Assembly (NCBI GenBank): GCA_026686845.1
Contig: JAIVEN010000003.1
Span: 312,501-376,500 of the forward strand
Length of the DNA: 64,000 nt
Direction of reading: 5' to 3'
Source: Adenanthera pavonina
Taxonomy: Eukaryota > Streptophyta > Magnoliopsida > Fabales > Fabaceae
Shown: positions 38,501 through 50,500 of the stretch, one piece after another
Layout: each line of letters opens with the position of its first letter
How positions within the stretch are numbered: the stretch's first letter is position 1
Made by a program: the position numbers and the translations under genes
The notes under the pieces: generated by a model
Databases searched by the model: none
What the model saw: the letters and a program-made list of their open reading frames with translations, nothing else
Told to the model about the DNA's origin: nothing

Positions 38501-41500
38501 TAGGGATTATTTTTTAATTCATACTTGTTTGATTTGGTTTTGGATATTTTGACAAAACATATACAAGAGAAAATTCCTAAGCGCATGCTCTGTACGAATG
38601 ATATAGTCTTAATTGAAGACTCAAGAAAAGAGATTAACTCTAAACTTGAGTTATGGAAATACACTTTGGAATCAAAAGATTTTTACTTGAGTAGAAGTAA
38701 GAGCAAATATATGCACTGCAAATTTCATAAGATGCAAGCCAGAAATGATTTGGAGGTAAAAATTGGAGAGAAAACTATACCACAAGTGTCAAAGTTCAGA
38801 TATTTGGGTTTGATTTTAAAGAGTAACGGTGAAATTGATGGAGATATTATGAATAGAATACAAGTTGGGTGGTTAAAGTGGAGAAAAACTTCATGAGTTA
38901 TTTGTTATTGCAAGGTGCTTACCAAGCTTAAACGGAAATTTTATTGAATTATTACAAGGTTAACAATGCCATATGGTAGTGAATGTTAGGCTTTAAAGAG
39001 TCAACAAAAGTATAAGATGGGAGAAACAGAAATAAAAATGTTAAGATAGATGTGTGGTAATACAAAAATAGACAAGATAAGAAATGATTGTATACGAGAA
39101 AAATTTGGAGTAGAACTTATTAAGGAAAAAATGACAGAAAATGATTTAAGGTGGTTTGGACATGTACAAAAAAGAGAACCAGATGAGCTAGTGAGGGGAG
39201 TTGATAAGATGACTTTTAACCCTATAAAAAAGTGTAGGAGACCAAGAAGGACACTGAGGGAGATTATAAAATGAAATCTCTTGATAAATGATTTATTTGA
39301 AGAGCTGGTTTTTTATAGAGTCTAGTGGCGCCATATGATCCATGTCGCTGATCTCACTTAGTGGGATAAGACTAATTATATTGTTGTTGTATTTCTTCAA
39401 TATAACCACCAATTAGAACCATATTATCAACATAAACAATTAAAATGGTCTTTTTACTCCCATATGCTTAAAGAAGATAGTATGATCAAATTGGCCTTTC
39501 TTGTAGTTTTTCTTTTTCAACTTTTCAGTGAATATTTCAAACCAAGCTTTGGAGACTAGTTAAACCCATACAAAGATTTTTTCAGCTTGCAAACTTTGCT
39601 ACTTTAGCCTAGTTTTTCAAACCCAACAAGCATTGTCATATACACTTTTGTTGTCATATCACTATTGAAGAAAGCATTTTTAATGTCCAGTTGTTGGAGG
39701 GACAAGTCAAGATTTGGTGCTAGGGGCAAATAGGATTCTGATTGTATTCGACTTTGCTACATGAGCAAATATCTCAATGTAATTGTTAGAAGATATTAGA
39801 ATATTTTAGGATATTATTCAGATTATATTTATTGATTCTTTTCTATTCTTATCTTTCTAGAATCAGCACAGAATCAGGGATTATAATCCCTACATTTATT
39901 GTAAATATTCTGTATTTATTTTTTAGCTCCTAGGGTAGCCTGTATATATACTCGTATACTCCTCAATTGTAAATCATCAGAGAATATTTTTCTGACCACT
40001 ATTCGTGTCATGGTATCAGAGCCAGGCTCTATTTCTTCTCTGATCATATTTTTCCTTCTGCCCTAATTTTTTGTCCGTGCACTGTTCACGGGCACTGTTC
40101 ACTGTGTCCGCTGCACTGTTCACGGGCTACTGTTCACGCGGGGGGGGGGGGGGGGGTCACTGATTGCACGGCGCTGTTCACTGCTGTGAAACACTGTTCA
40201 CGCATCACTGTTCACTGTTTTGCGCGCGTCACTGTACACGCTCAATTCCGACCGGCGCATTCCCGTTGACCGCTTCCATTCTTTTCGGCACCTATTTCAA
40301 TCATGAGTGAGTCATCTACTACTGGTCCTAATGTTGAGTCTTCCACTGTCAGTAATCACAATGGCATCGGTGGTGTCTCTGGGGAGTTGCATGTTGTTCC
40401 AATGGCTTATAGATTGAACGGGAAAAATTTTTTGAGTTAGTCTCAATTTGTTCGCACATTTCTGAAAGGACGTGGAAAACTCAGTCATCTATTGGGTACG
40501 GATCCTAAGCCAGGTGATCTAAAGTTTGATTCCTGGGATGAAGAAGACTCGCTGATTATGTCATGGCTGTGGCATTCCATGGATCTTGAAGTCAGTAAAT
40601 CATGTTTGTTCCTGAGTTCTGCTAAAGAGATTTGAGATTCTGTGCATCAGACCTATTCAAAAGTAAAGGATGCTGCTCAGATCTATGAGATTAAGACAAA
40701 AATCTCTTCTACTAAATAGGGAGGTAAATCTGTTAATGAGTATTCTATGCTAATGAAAAGTTTGTGGCAGGAATTGGATCATTATCAGTGTATTATGAGG
40801 AAATGTATTGAAGATACTGTCATTCTGAAGCGCTTTATGGAAAAAAAAAGGATATTTGAATATTTTGCAGAATTGAATGCAGATTTTGATAATATAAGAA
40901 TTCAAATACTTGGGAGAGAAGAGTTACCTACTCTAAATGAAACTATTGCTATTGTCTTAGCAGAAGAAGGACGTAGGAATGTGATGATGGAGTCCAAGAC
41001 AATTGAAACTTCTGCTTTGGTATCAAAGAGTACTAATCAAGCCCCTCAATCAAAGCATTCTAACAACTCCCTATGGTGTACTTATTGCAACAAGCCTCGT
41101 CACACCAAGGATAGATGTTGGAAGCTTCATGATAAACCTCCGAATATGAAGAAGGGACAAGGGCAAGCTCATGTAGCAACGGAAGTTTCAAGTGGAGAGG
41201 AAAGCTTCAGCCATCCTGATCTTAAGGATGAGATTGGAAAATTAAGGAGTTTACTGGAATCACAGGAGAAGAATACTACCAGTACTTCAGGCACATGTTC
41301 TTTGGTGTTCTCATGTATTTCTATTGAACCTTCATCTGTTACTACTCAATTGTCATATGCTCTTACTGCCTCAAATAAGGTTTTTCTTGACTCATGGATT
41401 ATGGATTCTGGAGCTAATAACCATATGACCAATTCTTCAAAAAAATTTATCTCTTATAATCCATGTCCTAGTATCAGAAAGGTTATAATAGCTGATGGTT

Positions 41501-44500
41501 CTGTTCTTACTGTTGCTGGTCAAGGTGATATTCGTTTAAGTCCATCTCTCATCTTGAAAAATGTTTTGCATATTCCGAAGCTTTATACCAATCTTATATC
41601 TGTCAAAAGACTTACCAGCGATTCTAATTGTTGTGATTTATTCTTTTCTACCTATTGTGAAATTCAGGAACTGGGCACGAGGTAGAAGATTGGACTTGCT
41701 AAAGAAAAAGATGGACTTTATTTCCTTGATGAGTGCAGTGGACGTGATAGATTTCAAAGTTTATCTTCCTCTTCCTTTCATTCCAAAGAGTTCAGTTTGA
41801 ATAAAGACCGCATTTGGCTTCATCATCGCCGTTTTGGTCATCCTTCTTTTCATGTTATTAAAATGATGTTTCCTTCTTTGTTTAAAGACCTAGATGTTGA
41901 GTCCTTTCATTGTCATGTTTGTGAATTTGCTAAACACAAACGATCTTCATTTCCTATTAGTAATAAAAGAGCTTCTTTTCCTTTTAATTTAATTCATAGT
42001 GATATTTGGGGTCCTTCAAATATTCCTAATATTTCTGGATCTCGATGGTTTGTGTCCTTTTTTGATTATTGCACTCGTGTAACTTGGATCTATATTTTGA
42101 AACAAAAATCTGATGTAAGCTCTATATTTCCATCCTTTTACAATATGATCAAAACTCAATTTGGGATTGGGATACAGAGATTTCGTTCTGACAATGCAAA
42201 ATATTTTTTCAATCAATCTTTATCAACCCTTTTTGATACTCAGGGAATTATTCATGAATCTTCTTGTGTTAATACTCTACAACAAAATGGGGTTGCTGAA
42301 AGGAAAAATGGCCATCTCCTGGCCACCACAAGAGCCTTGCTATTTCAAAATAATGTCCCTAAACAATATTGGGGGGAAGCAGTTTTAACTGCAAGTTATA
42401 TAATCAACAGGCTTCCCACACAGACTCTTGGTTCAAAAAGTCCTATACAACTTCTCACTCACTTTTTCCCTGACTTCAAAGCTTCGAATAATCTTATCCC
42501 AAGAATATTTGGTTGTGTTGCGTTTGTTCATGTGCATTCTCAAAATCGGACCAAACTTGATCCTCGGGCCCCAAAATGTGTGTTCATTGGTTATTCTCCC
42601 ACTCAGAAAGGATACAAATGCTATCATCCTCCTTCAAAAAGATTCTATGTCTCAGCTAATGTGACTTTTTCTAAGTGTGAGTCATATTTTCATAATATTC
42701 TTCCAGAGAGAACTGTCTTTCCTGATAACCAAAGTCAAGATCACTTCTTTCTTGAAATACCAAATGACTCCTTTGGACCTTCCAGTTCCTGTGATTCTCA
42801 ACAGCCCCTACTCTCCACTTGTCCTTTACAGGTTTGCTCTTGCAGAAAAAAGACATCTCAACCAGAGCAAGTTCAATCTTCTGAATTGGCAACCTGTTCT
42901 TGAAGGCACAGAGGTAACTCCTTCCCTTGAAAATATCCTTGAAATTATAGATGATGATCTTCCTATTGCCTTACGCAAAGGTACCCGCAGTTGCACAAAA
43001 CGTCCATTATATCCTTTGTCATTTTTCATTTCCTGTAACAATTTGTCTTGCAGCCATAGAACCTTTCTTGCAAATTTAAATGATATTTCCATTCCTAAAA
43101 CTTTATCTGAGGTATTGGCAAATGAAAATTGGGTACAAGCAATGAAAGTGGAGATGGAAGCCCTCGAGAAAAACAAGACATGGGACCTAGTTCCGTTGCC
43201 AAGGGGTAAGAAACCAGTTGGGTGCCGCTGGGTCTTCGCAACTAAGTTCAACTCTGATGGTTCCTTAGAAAGATACAAGGCACAGTTAGTTACGAAAGGA
43301 TATACTCAAACCTATGGCATAGATTATGTGGAGACTTTTGCCCCTGTTGCAAAAATGAATACAGTCCGGATTTTACTATCTATTGCTGCTATCCGAGATT
43401 GGCAATTACTGCAATTCGATGTTAAAAATGCCTTCTTACATGGTGATTTAGAAGAGGAGATCTATATGGAGGTTCCACCGGGATTCATTCTCAGCTTACA
43501 TCCGATACAGTTTGCAGACTTAAAAAGACACTTTATGCGCTCAAACAATCTCCAAGAGCATGGTTTGGGAGATTTACAAAAGTCATGCTTAGTATGAGGT
43601 ACAAGCAAAGTCAAGGTGATCACACTCTATTTATCAGACATTCGGTTTCAGGGGGAGTGACAATGTTACTAGTCTATGTTGATGACATTATAGTCACAGG
43701 AGATGACATGGAAGGAATTAATTTCTTAAGGAAGCAGTTGATGCAAGAGTTTGAAATTAAAGAATTAGGGAGGCTTAAGTACTTCCTAGGAATTGAAGTT
43801 GCTCATTCAAAGCAAAGAATCATTATATCACAGTAGAAATATACTCTTGATTTATTAACTGAGACAGGTAAATTGGGATGTAAACCGATAGATACCCCAA
43901 TAGAAATTAATCACAAACTTTTTGACTTCCCAGACGATACAACTGTTAATGTGGGATCATATCAGAGGCTTGTTGGCAAACTAATATATCTGTCTCATAC
44001 TAGGCCTGACATAGCTTATGCTGTAAGTGTTGTGAGCCAATTTATGCATGCTCCTAAAGAATCACATCTTCGGGCTGTACATCGAATTCTACAATACTTG
44101 AAAGGTACCCCAGGAAAAGGAATCTTATTCAAAAGAGGAAATAGATTAACTCTTGAAGTCTATACCGATGCAGATTATGCAGGTTCCATGGTTGATCGGA
44201 GGTCAACGACAGGTTACTGTACTTTTCTTGGTGGAAACCTTGTCACTTGGAGAAGCAAGAAACAGAATGTGGTTGCTAGATCTAGTGCTGAAGCTGAATT
44301 CAGAGCAACAGCCCTTGGAATCTGCGAGCTATTATGGATAAAGATAATCTTGGAAGATTTGAAGGTTAAATGGGACGGTACGATGAAGCTTTACTGTGAT
44401 AATAAATCAGCAATTAACATTGCTCACAATCCAGTACAACATGACCGGACCAAGCATATCGAGGTAGATCGTCATTTTATAAAGGAAAAGCTGGATACTG

Positions 44501-47500
44501 GTCTAATTTGTACACCATTTGTTCCTACCGGAGAGCAACTTGCTGATATTCTCACAAAGGGATTGTCTAGTATTCATGTTCAGAACTTGATCACCAAGCT
44601 GGGATTGACGAATATCCACTCACCAACTTGAGGGGGAGTGTTAGAAGATATTAGAATATTTTAGGATATTATTCAGATTATATTTATTGATTCTTTTCTA
44701 TTCTTATCTTTCATAGAATCAGCATAGAATCAGGGATTATAATCCCTACATTTATTGTAAATATTCTGTATTTATTTTTTAGCTCCTATGGTAGCCTGTA
44801 GATATACCCGTGTACTCCTCAATTGTAAATCATCAAAGAATATTTTTCTGACCACTATTCGTGTCAGTAATCAATCCCATAAGTTTATGATAAACTATTT
44901 ACAACTAGATGGGTTTTATACCGTTCAACTAATCCATTTGCATTATATTTCACTCTAAAAGCCCATTTAAAACCAACAGGCTCTTTTTTTTTTTTGGTAG
45001 AAAAATATAGGATAAACTGACAGCAACACAATTAGCACATCTACTTATATATCTCACCGTCACCTCTCAGTGCCTCATTAGAAGTTGTTGAATAATCAAC
45101 ACAGTAGAACTAACAGCAAAGGCTAATGGAATTTCTCTAAGAACCAACAGGCTCTTTACTCATGGTAAGTTTACTTCTTCCCATGTGCCATTCTTTTTTA
45201 ATGCTCTCCTTTTCTCCACAAATGCATTTCTTTGATTAGGTAATGTGAGGGCTTCTGGGATGTCGCTAGGCACATTAATCCTATCAAGGTTGATGGTAAA
45301 GGCATGAAACAAAGGTGGCAAGGCATTATAGGAAACAGAGTGTTTAATAGGGTGAAGAGTGCAAGAGTGAGTTAGTTTTTTCAAAGCAATTGGTAAATCA
45401 GGGTCAAAAGATTCAACTACTATTGAAGCCCTAGAAGCCCAGCCCATATCTTCGAATTATTATTTCTTTATTAGTTCTTTTTTGTGCATTTCTTATTCCT
45501 TAATTTTAGGGATTTTATCTTCTGTTTTTATTTGATCAGATTTAGTAGTTTTTAATGATTAGTCATAGGGGTCTAGTGGCTAGGTCTTTTAGGCCTATTT
45601 TCGAGCCTAGTCTAACTAGTTTTAGTCATCTATTCTCAAGATATGTTGCCGTTACTGTAGTGATGTTTTAGAGTGAAATAAGAGCCAATTTTCACATGGT
45701 ATTAGAGCACCACGCTCTATGGCTCTTAATCTAGTGAGGTTCGGCACTTTTAAGGGTCTCCAAACAAACTTAGAACTGGACAAATCTGGGTAGCAAATAG
45801 ATGTTGCACAAACAGTGACAAGTCACCCGAATTCTTCTTCTTCTCCTCCTCCTCTTCTATTTCATTCATCTGAATCTCAGGTGATAGGGCACAAGTTGAA
45901 TGGCCACAATTACCTTCAGTGGTCACAAGGTGTGCCAATGTTCATCAAGGGAAAAGCAAAGAAAAATACTTACAGGAACAGCAGTACAACCGGCAGAAAA
46001 TGATCCAAAATTTGACACCTGGTATGCTGAAAATTGGATGGTCATGTCATGGCTGGTCAATTCCATGAATCTCGATATCAGTGAGGAGTATCTTATGGCT
46101 AAAACAGTGAAGGAAATTTGGGACACCATAAAAGGCACCTATTCAACCACAGACAATATAGCAGCCGTTTTTCAATTGAAAGGGATACTTCAGGACATCA
46201 AACAAAAGGACATAGGGGTTATTCCTTACTTCTTTGCATGCATGAAGATTTGGCAGCAAATTGATTTGTATGACACAATAGAATGGGACACCACAAATGA
46301 TGCAATTCGCTACAAAAAAATCGTGGGCAAGGAACGTACATATGAGTTTCTACTTTGGCTAAGTCCAAAGTTTGAAGATGTCAGAGGAAGAATCATGGCC
46401 ATCAAGCCTTTACCAAGTCTCCGTGATGCGTTCAACATGGTAAAATTTGAAGACAGCAGGATACAATTAACTCACAATGTGACACTCATTCCCAAATCAT
46501 CAGCCCTGGCAGCCGAAGGAGTAGTAGATCAACGAGGGAAGAGGCAAGGCAAACATTGGTGTGATCATTGCGACAGAGGAGGTCATACTAGAGAAACTTG
46601 CTGGAAGATACATGGTAAACCACCAACCTTTAGAAGCAAGCCAAGAGCCAAAGGCAAAGGGTATAAAGTAACACAAGATGATAAGATCGTAATTGATTGA
46701 GGAAATTTGAGTACAGAAGATATGGACAGCCTAAAGAAGTTGCTAGAAGAATAGAGTATGCCTCATTCTCAATCTGATAGGAATGCTACTATAGGTAATG
46801 TTGCTCAGACAGGTAAATTTTTTCAAGCTCTTAAAGCCAAAGTTGTGAAACTTAATTCTTGGGTTGTAGATTTGGGAGCTACTGATCACATGACAGATAA
46901 TTTGCCTTTATTCAAAGACATTAAATCATGCACTGGTGTCTGTATAAAGATAGCTTATTAGTTGATGTTCTTTATGCTCCTAGACTAAAATGCAATTTAT
47001 TGTTTGTTACCCGAATTACTAAGAATTGAGGCATAGTGTTAACATGGTCTCAACTGAATGTAGTTTTTAGGAATTAAACTCCGGGAAGATGATTGGCAAT
47101 GTTGAGGAATATGAGGGTCTTTACTATCTTAAGAGTAGCACAACAGAGATCACTAAAGCTTGTTAGGTAAAGCTTACAAATAAAGAACTTTTACTTTCGC
47201 ATCTCAAATTAGGACATCTTAGTTTAAGCCACATGTTGAAAATGTTTCCAAATTAGTCAAATAAAGATTTATCTTTTCATTGTGATGTTTTCCCCCTCTA
47301 AGCATATTAAAAGTACCTATTCTCCTAAAAAACATGTTCCTTGTTCTCCCTTTTCTTTAATTCACAGTGATCTCTGGGGACTCAACAAAATCTCAAGTGC
47401 ATTTTTCTTGGGTATGCTCCAACTCAAAAAGGCTATAGGTGTTATTCTCCTACTTTAAAGAAAATTTTCACTTCTATGGATGTTACTTTTGCGGAAGATC

Positions 47501-50500
47501 AGTCCTACTACCCCAAAAACTCCATTCAGGGGAAGCATGGCAATGAATGGGAATTTTTGGGTCCCTATGATGACTTGTTAACTTCTGGACAACCAATTAA
47601 CAGCCTCAGTTTTGATAATCCTGCACCTACATTCAAATCAGAACATGCACCCACTAACTATGCGCCTATTTTTCTACCTGAACCTAAGCCAAACACTCAT
47701 GGTAATCTGGAAAATAATGGTAAAACTAGGAATCCTGATCTAGATCTAGGCAATGATACTCAATTCTCGACATATTCAAGAAGGCCAAGAAATCAGCCAC
47801 TCGAGTCTGCTCAAGTTGTATCAAACAATGCAGAAGATGAAGTAATAGAAATTGCATATGAAGACCTCAATGTTCCTAGGCAAAACCAAGAATTTGAACC
47901 AAATCCAACTTCTGATGATCTAAGTTGGCCAATTGCACTACTAAAGGGGGTAAGATCTTGTACTTTACATCCAATAAGTAGATTTGTATCCCATGATAAA
48001 TTATTTGCTGAGTTGAAGAGTTTTGCAGCTAGTATATCGAGTGAGAAAACACCCTCTAACTATCAAGAGGCTGTTACAGATCCTAGGTGGGCAGCAGCTA
48101 TACAAGAAGAACTTGATGCACTTGAGAAAAATCAACCTTGGAAATTGACAGAACTTCTGAGAGGAAAAACACCCGTGGGATGTAAGTGGGTGTTTACAAT
48201 CAAGTACAATCCAGATGGCTTTATTAGCTGGTATAAGGCAAGGCTGGTGGCAAAAGGATTTACACAAACTCATGGTGTGGATTATCAAGGAACCTTTGCA
48301 CCCGTGGCCAAATTGAACATTGTTAAGGTACTTCTTTCACTAGTGGCTAATTTGGACTGGCCTTTACATCAATTAGATATTAAAAATGCATTTCTTAATG
48401 GCAAACTAGAAGAGGAAGTGCATATGGATATACCTCAAGCTGCAAAAGGTTTTGGAATGTTTATTAGAGTATGTAGACTCTATAAATCCTTATGTGCCTT
48501 GAAACAGTCCCCACGCGCGTGGTTTGAAAGATTTGCAAAGTTTGTTAAGAAGAATGGTTTTATATAGTGTCAAACTGATCACACTTTATTTGTTAGACGC
48601 ACTAATGAAAAGATATTATTACTTCATGTTGATAATATGATCATAACTAGTGATGATTATAATGGAATTCAAAACATGAAATGTGTCTCATGAATTTGAG
48701 ATAAAAGACCTAGGAAAATTGCGATATTTTCTAGGTATGGAAGTGGGTAGGTCACACAAGGGTATTACAGTATCACAAAGAAAGTACACTATTGATTTGT
48801 TGAATGAGACAAGTATTCTTGGAGCAAAACCATCAGCAGTACCTATAGATACAACTGTTAAGTTGTGTAAAAAGGAAGATGGAATTTCTGTTGATAAGGG
48901 AAGATATCAACGGCTAGTTGGGAGGCTTATAAATCTCACACACTAGACCAGATATTAGCTACCCAGTAAGTGTAGTAAGCCAATTCATGAGCTGCCCACA
49001 AGAGGAACACATAGAGGCTTTATATAAAATACTTCGTTACTTGAAGATGAATCGGGGAAAAGGTCTATTTTTTGGAAAACATGCTACAGGAGGAATATAA
49101 CTCTTCATAGATGCTGACTGGGCATGTTCTACAGTTGACTGAAAATCAACAACAGGATACTGCACATATTTATGGGGTAATTTGGTCACATAGAGAAGCA
49201 AAAAGCAATTAGTGGTGGCAAAAAGTAGTGCTGAAGCCAAGTATAGAGCTTTAGCATCAAGTATATGAGAGGGAATTTGGCTTATTCAACTAATGAATGA
49301 GTTAAATCTCATGATTTGTCTACTTATGAAGACTTGGTGCGATAATAAGGCTACCATTGAGATTGTTAATAACCCAATACATTATGACCGGACCAAATAT
49401 GTTGAGATAGATAGACATTTCATTAAAGAGAAGATTGAAGCAAGTATTATAGACTTGTCACATGTGAACTCTCATTCTCAAGTGGTAGATCTCTTAACCA
49501 AAGCACCCTCAACGACTAGATTTGATGAACTTTGCAACAAGCTGGGAATGATAGATATCTATTCACTAGCTTGAGAGGGAGTATTGAAGCCCTAGAAGCC
49601 CAGCCCATATTTTCGAATTATTATTTCTTTATTAGTTCTTTTTTGTGCGTTTCTTATTATTTAATTTTAGGGATTTTATCTTCTGTTTTTATTTGATCAG
49701 ATTTAGTAGATTTTAATGATTAGTCATAGGGGTCTAGCAGCTAGGTCTTTTGGACCTATTTTTTAGGCTCAGTCTGACTAGGATTTTAGTCATCTATTCT
49801 CTATATATGTTGCCGCTACTGTACTAATGTTTTAGGCAAAATAAGAGCCAATTTTCAGAACTACCTATTTAAGAGACTTAGAATTAGGTACTTCAGGAAC
49901 TATCACTAGTTCTGACTCCTTTGGTGCTTTAAGTACAAGATGCTTACTATCGTTGAGTTTTTTCCTATATGAGTAAACCAATAAGTCCTTGTTGTTTTGT
50001 TCTTTTACATATCCCCCTATTTTTGAATTTCCTTGTGTTTGACACGAGATGGTGATCATGAAGGTGATGGTGAAAGTGCTGGTGGTGATGGAGGAGAAGG
50101 TTCAAGAGGCATGGTCCAAGAGTCAAGAGGTTCCCATTCTCTATTGGGTTATTGTTCCCAAGTCTGAGATTCACAAGAGTTCTCCCCCTGAATTTTAGAC
50201 TAGGGACAAAAAGAAGTATCATCAAATAATGTGACATCAAGACTTACAAACATACATTTAGAAACAAGCTCATAGCATTTATACCCTTTCTTGGATGGTG
50301 AATACCCAAGGAATATACATTTGACAACACGAGGGTCAAGTTTGTTACTTTGATGGTATGAACAAAGGCTAGGCATCCAAACACATAAAGAGGAAGGTTG
50401 TTTTCAAGGTGAGATGTGGGGAAGGCACTCTGTAATTTTTTTTTAAGGGGTATCATAAGACAAGACTCTACTAGGCATTCTGTTTTTGAGATAGGTTGCA

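Larger units (their letters stand above)
39784..44866 (+). mobile_element. Complete Ty1/copia element 2, 5083 bp, TSD GTAAT
   Basis: LTRs 39784-40010 and 44639-44866 (227/228 bp, TG...CA) differ by six substitutions and one indel. GTAAT flanks the element (39779-39783 and 44867-44871). The primer-binding site TGGTATCAGAGCC follows the left LTR directly and the polypurine tract AGGGGGAG precedes the right LTR. Domains in order: gag (from ATG 40303) with zinc knuckle CTYCNKPRHTKDRC, protease WIMDSGANNHMTN, integrase (HHRRFGHPSF, HSDIWGPSN, QQNGVAERKN), RT (FDVKNAFLHGD, YVDDIIVTGDD) and RNase H to NIHSPT. It cannot be autonomous: there are in-frame stops in gag (40438, about 40633, about 40718) and RT (43836) and frameshifts near 41685, 42870 and 43500. 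Confidence 0.95.
45421..49859 (+). mobile_element. Ty1/copia element 3, 4439 bp, TSD ACTAC, integrase core deleted
   Basis: LTRs 45421-45696 and 49582-49859 are about 93% alike by eye; both start TATTGAAGCCC (TG altered to TA). ACTAC flanks the element (45416-45420 and 49860-49864). The primer site TGGTATTAGAGCA follows the left LTR and GAGAGGGAG precedes the right one. Gag (45815-46700) has the knuckle CDHCDRGGHTRETC. Protease is WVVDLGATDHMTD. The integrase core is missing: LIHSDLWGLNK (about 47390) joins directly to FLGYAPTQKGY. RT is at 47476-48567 (LDIKNAFLNGK, YKARLVAKGFTQTHG) and RNase H at 48683-49574. Several stops and frameshifts show it is dead. Confidence 0.93.
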
